A DNA stretch of 64,000 bases, taken from positions 31,768,867 to 31,832,866 of the forward strand of contig CAIIXF020000008.1 of assembly GCA_903813345.2 (NCBI GenBank), in the 5' to 3' direction. The position numbers were made by a program, and so were the translations under genes. This document shows positions 33,050-45,631 of this stretch, piece by piece (the stretch's first letter is position 1; each line of letters starts with the position of its first letter). The stretch comes from Owenia fusiformis (lineage: Eukaryota; Annelida; Polychaeta; Sabellida; Oweniidae). Under the pieces are notes generated by a model that searched no databases, was not told the DNA's origin, and was given only the letters and a program-made list of their open reading frames with translations.

Positions 33050-36000
33050 ATGGGGGATAATTCAACTTCCGAAACATCATTTAATTATTACGAAGATATT
33101 CCGTCTAAGTCAAATACTAAAGCAGTACAACACAATGGATCTGTAAAGGGAAAATCTGATACAAAGAAGACCAATGAAGGCGAGAAATGCGGTGTTAGCG
33201 TAATTTCCAAAAGCAGTCATGCATCGAAACCTGTTAAGGATCGAGATGAGGACGGTCTCCTTCATGCTGGAAGTCCCATAATGCTTAATGCAGCTGTTGC
33301 CTCTGGTTTGGCATCTAGCGAATTGAAAACACCCATTCGAACGGGAAAGATAGACGTGGAACACGATGGTTCAGTTCATTTTAACTTTGCCCATATTGTA
33401 TCTGAAGACTCCCCTAGACTTTTTAGGAAAAACGTGGATGGGACAATTACTCAAGTTGGCATTCCGGAGAGGGATACAGATAGCGTTGATACAAACGCAA
33501 GCGCCGGAAACGTTGTCACAAATGGAATGAAAAATTGTCAAAACTCTTTAAAAGAATGTTGTAGTAAAAACAGTTCTTGGATAATTAAAATAGTCCTATT
33601 TATACTCTTATGTGTATATTCTGTCTATTTTGTATTTGCTATCATACATAGTGTAGATTCGGCCCGGGCTCTCATAGTACTGACCAGCTTCGCTGTTTTC
33701 TTTATCATATGGAACTTTGTTCGAGACCATTTTGGGGACAGGATATTTGATGCAGTTTGTGAACCCGCCGGGAAAGTATTGAACAAGCAATGGTTTTGGC
33801 TAAAATGGTAGGTTATCATTTCTTTGTATCCTATTAAATTGTATACTTTTGAAAATAAGAATTACAAGAATGATATGTACAGTACGTATAAAATGATTGA
33901 CATTATAAACGGAAAGGGCTTAGAGTATCTCACAGTATATTTCACAGCAAGGACGGAGATAATTAATAAATCTAAAACAAAATGGATCATATTTAACATT
34001 TTGCGACCTAATCCAACATTTTACCGCATTTAGAATCTGTATAGAAATTTGATACTGTTCAATGTGTTTTCTTGCAGGGTCCTCGTGGTCGGTGTCTTTG
34101 TTGGTATCGTAGTATATCTTGCAGTTGACGTTATTAAGAACCCAATGCAGTTGGCATCTCTTGGAGGAGCGCTTGCTATGCTCTGCTTCCTCTTTCTGAC
34201 ATCAACAAATCCAGATAGGGTAGATATTTTGATAAATCCGAGATATAAATTCTCTCAAACCAATAATCGGATATAAAAGGTCTAACAATAACCTAGTTCA
34301 ACACAGTGGCATACTCATCTCCACGAGCATTTTTCTTGATGAATTACTATTTTATATGTTTTACATTTTCTTCAAAACAGGATCTTAAGAGGTTCTGGAC
34401 AAATCATTTGATTCTGGACTTGTCATATTTTTTTTTCAACGAAATCACATCCAAGGGTTGAATTTTTATTAGCTATTTAGAGAGTGAGACCTGCCTAGTA
34501 TTAATTTCAATAAAAAAGTTAAAATAGAACCCTATTTGAGAGTCAATCTAATACTTACATTACATTGATAAATTAAGGCAAATCCTGAAATATTTTTAAA
34601 GTGCGTTTTTTAATGAAATATTATCCAGCAAGTATTTAAAAGAAACGGTCTTATTTAAATACAAATCATAACATGATATTTTTCATGAAACATTTTTCAA
34701 TGAAATTCAATTGAAGGGTCAAGATAAAACGAGCTAATTTAGGTGAAAACCCTTACATGATGATGTGTTTTCATAACTTCTTTCATAAAATTCCATCAAG
34801 GGGTGAAGATAAAATGATCGAATTTAAGTGATTTAAGGATCACGAGAATATGTTTTCTTTGATATTTTCTATGAAATCCCATCCAATGGTCAAGGTAAAA
34901 TTTTGATTTTGATTTTGATTTGGTCACGTGTTCGAAAGATCCATATAAGGCCCATAGAACCATATAGGAACGTCATTTTGAATGTCACGTGATAGATCCA
35001 TATAAGGCTTTTAGAACCATTTATGGAAAGATGAGGGAAGCCCCTGACACCTGTTTCACGATTTTTATGCACTTCATTATTGTACCGAAGTTTGCCGATT
35101 CGATTCGTCGTATTTCGGAATCCTGGTGACAATTTTATACTCCATTGGAGTATTTTTGACCTACTTCTTATGACGGAAATTCCCGAACCTTGTTCGGATT
35201 AATCCGGATTTTCTGACCTACCTTATCTACCGAGATTTCACGAGTTAACATTCGTCTCATTCCGGAATTCTGGTGACAATTTTATACTCCATTGGAGTAT
35301 TTTTGATCTACTTTTTCTGGATTTTGCCCTACTTATTATATCTTGACAACAAGCAAATCAAAAAGTTCGACATGAACGGGTCTCGATCAACTAACCTAGA
35401 CTATGGAAGCCAGGCACGCTAACCATTAGGCCAACGAGCTACGGATATGAAAGAACAAAAGTATTATATATTTATACCGAGCGTCAATTCAAAATGATCC
35501 TCACTTTTGTCTCCACTTAAATACGACTCGTCAGTTGTATCCAGAATAGTAGAACGCCTATGGCGCTAGTGAATAACCAAGTCCCATGTGAGTGGTTCGT
35601 ATCCCTCCGTGATATACTATTTTTGTTTTATTAAATACGACAGAAAGGAGCAAGGTGTAGGTTGAAAACAAGACGTTAGTTTGTTTCAAAACAGTTTGGA
35701 AACATTAATCTCTGGAACATTATTTTTTCAACACTGATACAAATTTCCCTGACATTTCCCTGACATGTCTACCGTTTCGAAATTCCCGGTCATCTTTGGC
35801 CCTTTTGACCTAATTTTAAAATTACCTGACATTTCCAGCACTTGGAAAATCAAGTCAATTTCCCTGACATTTCCAGGTGTGTATGAACCCTCGAAATATC
35901 CCACTGGCTCGCCCTATGAATCGCTAGCACAGATTGGATTGATTAGTGTTTCAAAATGGTGGACGAAGTGTTTAATTAGATAATTTACATATTAAGCTTC

Positions 36001-39000
36001 TTAAAGGGGCAATAAGGCCTGTACATAGAAAAATCGAAATTTTTTACATTTTCTGAATTTTTAGGGCAACATTTGGCTTTAACATCTTTTTTTATACATT
36101 TTTTCTTAAAATGTATGGATAAGCAATAAAATTTCAGCATTAAGCAGTGCAAATTCAGTTCAAAGCTTCTATAAAGGGAGTCCAACTTATAGATTTTGAA
36201 AATCCGACTCGTTTAAAGAAGAATATCAGCAGCTTAAATCACGCCTTGTGATCATACAAAATGGATGGAGGGGGGGGGGGGGGTAGGCGATTTCTGCAAG
36301 AAAACTCAACAAATTTGGAAGATTTATTTTTTTCAAGATAAAATTTACAACTGAATTGCCAAATGAATAGGCGCAGTGCATGGCAAAATATGTAAGGTCT
36401 TCTAGTATTTTTTGAACTGATACGCTTCTAAGATATGAGATCTATTATAAAAGGCGCATCATCATCATCATCATCATCATCATCAACGTTCAAAAGTCAA
36501 TGTTTTAGCTATAAATCAGGCAACAATGGTCTACACGACCTGTAATAAATAGGTATGAGGGGCGTTATTAGAGAATTTTCGTTATAAGTTTTTTAAAAAC
36601 TTATACGTATACTTATACTTATAAACCCAATAAACAAGGTGTTTCATAATTTCCTAATTCGTCGGGAAATATCTCCTAGGACGGTTATAAAAAGGGCCAA
36701 TGGCATACCATCCGTACCCCCTTGATGTAAAGCATGTTTAGTTGTGTCATATGTGTTTTCTAGAATCAAATAGGCTGATATAGCACACGGGTTTTACAGA
36801 TTTATCTGCTCTCAAATATATTTTTTGTAGATGATCGTTTTGAATCACCTTGTAGAAATAACGAAGGGAGAATTAGTTCAGCTAATGAATGAGTCGAGCT
36901 ATTTGATTGTATACTATGCCTATTCAGCCGATTAATTTTAATAAGCCATTCTGGTCAGTAGGTCCACACATATACTATGCGGAGATCCAACTCTGTAAGT
37001 TTATAATCTGCGTATAAAGGCCCTTTTATACGTAAAAACTTAAAAATTGACCTTATAATTTCATGAGAACTTTGAAATGATCGACTCGTTCGTGTAGTGA
37101 TTCACTTTAAGGTCAGGGTGCATGATGGGAAATTTTCTGCATTCCTCAATTGAGTCACATGTTATTTTTCAAACAAGAATCACTCCTTCCCCAGAGGGTC
37201 TATATCTTCCAGGTTTGCACAAAGAGTGCTCTTATGTGCCTAGAAAAGACTTGTGAGAAGAATGTTTTGATGAAGTGTATAAAAAACAAGAAAATTCAGT
37301 GAAAAAATTCAGAAAATTTTCAGAAATTTTTTTATCTGAATTTTCTCGTTTTGTATACATTTTACAAAACAAATCTTCTCACAAGGCTTTTCTAGGCACA
37401 TAAGTGCACTCTTTGTGCAAACCTGGAAGATGTAGACAATGTGGGGAAGGAGTGATTTTTGTTTGAAAAATAACATGTGACTCAATTGAGGAATGCAGAA
37501 AATTTCCAAACATGCACCCTGTCCTTAAAGGGTCTTGTTTATCGTACACTACAAGGACCCGTCAACTAGAATTTAGTTTATTGTGTTCATAATTGACACT
37601 AGCAAAGGACATTGTATTCGCAGTCCCTAGTTGATGATGAAACTTGACTATATCGGGAATAGTTATGCCCCACTTGGTACAGATTATGAAAATCAATTTG
37701 AATTGATTTTAGTTCGACAAGACCCTTTAAACTATAAGTATACGTATACGTTTTTGAAACAACTTATAACGAAAATTCTCTATTATCACAACACTGACAT
37801 TGCTCACTTTTTAAAGTTGTTTCAAAGCGTTATATGTAAATGGGTGTGTGAAAGGCCCGTGGGTGGCAATAAAATAACTCGAACTTCAAATTAAAATATA
37901 TATAAAATAGTATATTTCAAACTTCAATGTTTAAAATACAATGCTCTGTAATGTACAACATGAACTCTTACAGCAACTACTGACAAGCCAACACCCAATG
38001 CAAACTCAGCTACATGTGAGTGAGAAAGACCATATAGGGGAACAATAGATATATAACACTGACACAGTTTGCATAGTTGAATAACTCAAGGTGAAAAGTG
38101 AACATGGTATTAAAAGAGTAAAACTGCAAACAACCTAAGGGACCTTAGGGACCTGTTATATTGAGATGAATAGGGATTGATTAATATGAACAGTAATAAT
38201 ATAAAATGTGAAAATGACCATGTTACATATACAAAAAATAACCCCATTGTTACAAAATCACAAAAAGTGAAATATCTATTCTTGTATTGCATTTTCGTTC
38301 ACTGGACATATTTTAATTGCATTGCTATTAGATACATTTAAGGGTGATATGAAAATTGAACCACGAAAACAGATGTACTTTAAGTTAAAGGGAACTTTCT
38401 ACCATACCCGCCATGCTATCTGACCCGAACGAGCCACCTTGTGGTGAGATTGGTAACTACCTGCTCGCATCTGCGTTATTACGCAGAGACATAAACGTAT
38501 ACACAAGGAAACGATAGGAGATAACCTATTTTATCTCTGTATACATTTTAACTTTAATACATCGTTGAATCGAATTTGTCCAAAGGTCTTGAAACGTAAA
38601 ATACCTAAATATTTATCTTAGACCTTGGGATGACCTTGTACAAGAAACATTAATGTTGACCTCGGTTCATCTTATCATAATTCGCCAAGGGCCATAGTAT
38701 CATCAAACGCCAAATACCTAGACATTGATCGTTTACTTGGATTTAAATAAGGAGTATGATTTTAAAATTGGCTAGGTCGTGGTTAAGCAACAATAGTATG
38801 TTCGAAATACCGCTGTGTAATGCCTGGATCACATTTGCTGCGAGTATTTTGTTCAAAATTAAATACATTTCTGAACACAATACTCAATCGGCCGGGCGCC
38901 GTAGTGAAAATCGGAGCAAATGTGACCAAGACATAAAACAATTGAATAATACTGTATCAGTTTTACATTTACAGCGGTCAAAAGCATTTACAAAAAACCG

Positions 39001-42000
39001 CCAGAGTTGGCAATCATATAAAATGAAACCAATCCCGCTGTGATTCATAGAAATAACTAATTTACTGCATTGAGTTCAATGTTATAACCATGTCGATTTA
39101 CATGAGTGTCCGATTCATTGTAACCAAATTTAAACCTTGACTGTTCTCCAGAAAGCAATAAGCTGACATATATCATATTTTACATTTTAATACAACTGAA
39201 AAGATAATAAATGTTTTAATATAAAGTTGACGTAGTTATAAATGTTTTCAGCGTAAAATCAAAGCACAACCATATAATTAAAAACATTACGCTGGGATTC
39301 AAACTGGATACAACTGACGAGTTGTATTTAGGTGGCCTAAAGTGCTGCTTATTTTTTCGTGAAGCCACTCAGTAAAATTACGATTTCTCTCAACCCTGAT
39401 GTTCAATCAACATCATTCGAGTATCTATATGTTCCTGACACGTTCGGGCATCCGGTTATGACAACGTCTACCCAATGTTTGCACGAGAAATTGACGTAAT
39501 TCATGACTGAAATCGGGAAGACAAAAATATGTGATATTCTTTCAGAATTGTTTATAATAACTATTTACAAAAACGTTCCCGAGACACAATCCATTTAGGT
39601 AAGGTTTGTTTTAAAGTCGAAAAGCTCCAATAAGACAATACAAACCCAGATTAAACCCAGAAGAATGCAGATTTCATGTAATGATTTACGTTCATGTAAA
39701 CAAGGAAAGTACATATAATCCCCATATAAAACACTGGCCTACGTGACATGTAAACACAGGTTCAAATTGAAATATAGAAAATTTTCAACATAGCATTTGC
39801 TTCTGTGTTCTGTATGCCCCTCTACCTGCTAATAAGGCAATGTATCTTCAAATAAAACCTTAGCCAAGTAGATAAGGGTCTCTGGAACACTTTTGTAAAT
39901 AGTTTTCACAAGCAATTTTATTCCCGGACGCCCAAACGTGTCAGGAACACATATATATTTGAATGATCTTGATTGGACATCAGGTTGCAGAGAAATCGTA
40001 TTTTTACTGAGTGGATTATTGAATTTCATAGATCTAGAGGCCCTTCAGGAGTGGAAACCCTTAAATTATCAGAGATAAATGTTTCCAAACTGTTTTGAAA
40101 CAAACTAACGTCTTGTTTTCAACCTACACCTTGCTCCTTTCTGTCGTATTTAATAAAACAAAAATAGTATATCACGGAGGGATACGAACCACTCACCTGG
40201 GACTTGGTTATTCACTAGCGCCATAGGCGTTCTACTATTCTGGATACAACTGACGAGTCGTATTTAAGTGGAGACAAAAGTGAGGATCATTTTGAATTGA
40301 CGCTCGGTATAAATATATAATACTTTTGTTCTTTCATATCCGTAGCTCGTTGGCCTAATGGTTAGCGTGCCTGGCTTCCATAGTCTAGGTTAGTTGATCG
40401 AGACCCGTTCATGTCGAACTTTTTGATTTGCTTGTTGTCAAGATATAATAAGTAGGGCAAAATCCAGAAAAAGTAGATCAAAAATACTCCAATGGAGTAT
40501 AAAATTGTCACCAGGATTCCGGAATGAGACGAATGTTAACTCGTGAAATCTCGGTAGATAAGGTAGGTCAGAAAATCCGGATTAATCCGAACAAGGTTCG
40601 GGAATTTCCGTCATAAGAAGTAGGTCAAAAATACTCCAATGGAGTATAAAATTGTCACCAGGATTCCGAAATACGACGAATCGAATCGGCAAACTTCGGT
40701 ACAATAATGAAGTGCATAAAAATCGTGAAACAGGTGTCAGGGGCTTCCCTCATCTTTCCATAAATGGTTCTAAAAGCCTTATATGGATCTATCACGTGAC
40801 ATTCAAAATGACGTTCCTATATGGTTCTATGGGCCTTATATGGATCTTTCGAACACGTGACCAAATCAAAATCAAAATCAAAATTTTACCTTGACCATTG
40901 GATGGGATTTCATAGAAAATATCATAGAAAACATATTCTCGTGATCCTTAAATCACTTAAATTCGATCATTTTATCTTCACCCCTTGATGGAATTTTATG
41001 AAAGAAGTTATGAAAACACATCATCATGTAAGGGTTTTCACCTAAATTAGCTCGTTTTATCTTGACCCTTCAATTGAATTTCATTGAAAAATGTTTCATG
41101 AAAAATATCATGTTATGATTTGTATTTAAATAAGACCGTTTCATTTAAATACTTGCTGGATAATATTTCATTAAAAAACGCACTTTAAAAATATTTCAGG
41201 ATTTGCCTTAATTTATCAATGTAATGTAAGTATTAGATTGACTCTCAAATAGGGTTCTATTTTAACTTTTTTATTGAAATTAATACTAGGCAGGACTCGC
41301 TCTCTAAATAGCTAATAAAAATTCACCCCTTGGATGTGATTTCGTTGAAAAAAAAATATGACAAGTCCAGAATCAAATGATTTGTCCAGAACCTCTTAAG
41401 ATCCTGTTTCAACTTTGTTTATTTATTTTACATAACTTTATATATTATTATTTGTATCTCCATTTTATTATGGGCAATAAAGATGCACAATAAAATACAC
41501 GTTATATTTATATATGGGCCTCGCCATAGGAAAACCGGTCTTATTACAAAAATTTAAATTGTGCTACAGAGCCAAAAATGTGCCCAAGATTAAGAGGAAA
41601 ATGTGCTAAATTCAAATCAGTCTTTTTGGTCTATACCTACAAGGAAAAATTGGTAAGACACAAGCCATGGCTCATTTAAAAAGTATCTTTGTGCTTTTTA
41701 AGAAAAACAAAAAATCAAAACATTGAAAAAGATCTGTGATAAGACCCCTTTTCCTATGGCCTGGCTCATATATATCCATATATAACTTTATTAAAGGTTC
41801 GAATGCGTCCAGTTGCATGGGGTCTGGGTATACAGTTTGTTATGGGTTCGGTGATTCTCAGATGGTCCTGGGCTTATGAAGCAGTAGACTGGCTGTCGGA
41901 CCAAATCCAAGCATTTCTGTCTTACGTCATTGATGCCAGTGAAGTTGTCTTCGGTGACCCCGGCTATATTGACCATCCCTTCATATTTTTGGTAAGCATA

Positions 42001-45000
42001 ACCGCGCGCTAGATGAATATATCTGTACCTATCTGTACATTACACCTAAAATAACAGACAATTAACACCCTTCAGTTATGTTATTTGAATGAACATTTAT
42101 ACACGAATTTATTGAACAATCCTAGTATAGTAAACACCATGTGTGTAAATGAATAGTTTTTGTGTTTGGGGATAAACGTATATATTTGTGTCTGGAAACA
42201 TAAATCATATCAATTGGTCAATGAATATGTTCAACAAAGTCTCATATGGAAACATTTTAGTGCCCAAATTTTTAAAGGTAAATGCGAATCTATTCACATC
42301 TTTGCCCATAACTTATAAAGGTAAATTCACAACTATTCACACTTAGACATTGGTTTATCTTTATGTGATGCCCATAACTTATAAAGGTAAATGCGCAACT
42401 ATTAAGCATTGGTTTATCTTTATGTGATGCCCATAAGTTATAAATGTAAATGCGCAACCATTCACACTGAGACATTTGTTTATCTTTAGATGATGCCCAT
42501 AACTCATGAATGTAAATGCGCAACTTTTCACACTTAGACATTTGTTTATCTTTAGATGATGCCTATGTTGATCTATTTCGCTGCTGTGATGGCCATCCTC
42601 TATTACATTGGCGTCATCCAGGTCGTGGTGTTAAAGCTAGGATGGCTTTTCCAAAGGACTTTGGGAACCACAGCGGTCGAGAGTTTGAACTCATCGGCTA
42701 ATATATTCCTGAATGGTGTAAGAATGATTTCATACTATACATCGACAAGACATTAACATGCAAAATATCACTACCTGACAATTGTTACAGACGCCGACAG
42801 CCGACCTAACCCCCGAACACAGTCCTAGAGAAAGTTGGAGACCGTAACAATATATCCTCACTTTTTGGTACTGACATAAAAACAGTGCAATATTTGAACA
42901 TTTATCCAAATTGAAACAAGAACATATCATATATGAAGAACATAATATTACCGATGGCGATTTTGTGTCACCTAAAATGAAACTTTAAATAGTTTTCTTC
43001 ACATACTGTTTTTCAGATGGATACCATGTTGATGTTGCGGCCATACTTAGTGAAACTGACAATGTCCGAATTGCAGGCGTTGATGGTCGGCAATCACACT
43101 ACAGTAGCTGGTTTCGCATTTGCTCTCTTCATACTTCTTGGAGTAAGTAATTAGCTTCATACGTTTCTCACAAGTAAAATCACTCATAATGAAATGAGTA
43201 TGGAGGGAAAAGACAACTGTAACATTGGATAATAAACTTTAAAAAAAATTTGCTACTCAAATCTATTGAAATATCTCGCCCCTTAAAGAATTGTATAGCC
43301 TCTAAATCAAAATATTTTCGTAGTAATTTGAATTATGTTGATATTTCATGTAGGCGCCTGGGAGACATTTGCTAACAGCAGCGGTGATGTCGGCCCCTGC
43401 TGGGATGGCAGTAGCCAAGCTTAACTACCCAGAGACGGAAGAATCACAAACTGGAGATGACATAACGTTGGAGGATTCGTAAGTATTTTTTCAGCTATAT
43501 ATGCGCTTTTATGCATCCCACTAATTTAGCAGAACCCACAAAATAGAATCACGCGTGAAAACTATTTTACTTACCTAAACTTTTTTTGCAGTCTATATCA
43601 TTGATATTTGGAACACAATTAAGTTCAAGGATAGTGGACAGATAAACAATTACGATTGCGTTTTGCAACTAGTTTAGTTTTGATTTTGGGAAATGGGAAT
43701 TTTATTTCATGATATTTAAAGTATTAATGTGATAATACTTTGCTCTCATAATACGTTTATTATGTTAATCAAAATTTCCTTAAAAACATTTGTAGACCAG
43801 AGCGAAATATCGTCGAGGCAGCTACCAACGGTGCTAAGGTTGCAGGGCAAACGGTGGCTGCAGTTGTTGTTAACTTTGTGGCAGTGTTAGCTATTCTTGC
43901 TTTCTTCAATGCTACTTTAAAATGGTTGGGAGAGAGAGTTGGTCAGGATAACTGGAGCTTTCAGGTATGTTGTAGATCCTTATCATTAGTTGCAGTACAC
44001 AGTTCATAGTGGATCTACACTCCCGTCCATACGTTTCAACAAGTGGATGTCCCCTTTCATGTCACCACCAACTTTTTGTTGACGGCGTTTGGCGTTCGAT
44101 GGTCGGCGTCTGTAGCAAATGACAGGTGGTGATATTTTGTATGTTAATGCCATGTTGATAATTTGTCAATGTCTGTTAATGTTTAGCGGTCTAAAAGTTG
44201 ACTTAGATTAAATTTCCAAACTAATTATGATTCATTGACAGACTTTGATATTGGATAAAAACATTCGGTCGCTAAACTTATGGAGGGGAGTATCCATTTT
44301 GTATGTATGCATCAGAAATAATACAATACAATACAATATAATACAATACACACTAAACTTCAAACTGTCGAGAATTTCTTTGTGGCATCTCCTAAAATTT
44401 GCTGTTGTGATTTCTGAACTCTACATCACGGAAGTTCCATCTTTCTCACCGAAGAGCATCTCTTGTTTTCAGTTTTTCTGCTCATATTTATTCCTGCCAG
44501 TCTCCTTGTGTATGGGGGTCGAGTGGAAGGATGCCAGAAACGTTGCCTCGTTAGTAGGCCTGAAACTATTCACCAGTGAATTCCTGGCTTATGGGGAAAT
44601 GGGAGAAATGATAGACAGAGGAGAATTATCTGTAAGTTGTTGCCAAAACAATGCATCATTCAGTGTTTGTAATTGTTCTAATACCTGAATACTAGATTAT
44701 GAATCCAGTCGTTACAAATATACGCAGCTCATATTTTAGGTCATGGAAACATATAATATGAGGTTATATAATGGTTTATTCTGTATATCGTGTTTATACT
44801 CGAGTGAGTATATAATATATTCACAAGTGAGCGTAGCGAACGAGTGAATATATTATATTCTCACAAGAGTATAAAATGCACGATATACAGAATGAACCAT
44901 TATATAATCTTATTATGCCACTCTAAGTTCAATTACAGTTGATTCAAACACAATCATAACAATTATAAAAACCATAAAAATATCCCATAGCCAACTCAGT

Positions 45001-45576
45001 AATGCCGATGTTGATATTGATCCATTTATGACGTCACTTGATTCTAGCAAATCATATGGGAACCATTCATGACGTAACTTGATTCTAGGAAATCATGTGT
45101 AACAAAACATATATCTCGTTCTTCGGTCAATATTCATTAGTTCCCAGAATGCACTTCTACAGTGGTATACGCTGGAGTGTATACGGAGGAGTTGTATACG
45201 ATGACGATATACCACTCTCCACTGTATATCATTGTTATAGACCCATGTTATACAACTGTAATCGGACTTAGAGTGGTATAACATCTTTTATGTGCGTATA
45301 TGCAGGCCTGTCAACTGTCCCGCAATTTGCGTATTTGTCACGCATTTGCTGAAGAATTTGAAGTCACGCCAGTTATTTTTGCGTGACAGAAAATGTCACG
45401 CAAATACGCATTTTACCTGGTTATTGTCACGCAAAAATATTTCTGTAGAAAAATTTCAAAAAAAGATCGTCTACACAGCAAAAATACGAACGCCGGAAAA
45501 AAACGTACGCATTTCGTTCGGACTTTTCACGCGAATTACGTATATGTCACGCATTCCGTTCGAAATTTTTCGTACC

Positions 45577-45631
<55 letters not shown>

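Larger units (their letters stand above)
34376..35718. repeat. Left arm of a 7-kb inverted repeat, gene 3 intron 2
   Basis: From AAACAGGATCTTAAGAGG to CAGTTTGGAAACATTAATCTC, this 1.34 kb segment recurs in inverse orientation at 40066-41410 with only scattered differences. An 80-codon open frame inside (35132-34890, - strand) reads identically in the other arm, but its composition and AT-simple end do not suggest a real gene. The arm carries two tRNA-like pieces in opposite orientations. Confidence 0.85.

Noticed and set aside
34890-35132. 80-codon frame present identically in both inverted arms
   Set aside because: Conservation is explained by the recent inverted duplication of the whole arm; the frame ends in simple KIKIKI sequence.
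36456-36485. (ATC)n run as a CRISPR-like or coding repeat
   Set aside because: It is a plain trinucleotide microsatellite without spacers or frame support.
40342-40415. Functional tRNA gene
   Set aside because: A and B boxes fit, but acceptor and anticodon stems do not pair convincingly; treated as tRNA-derived repeat.
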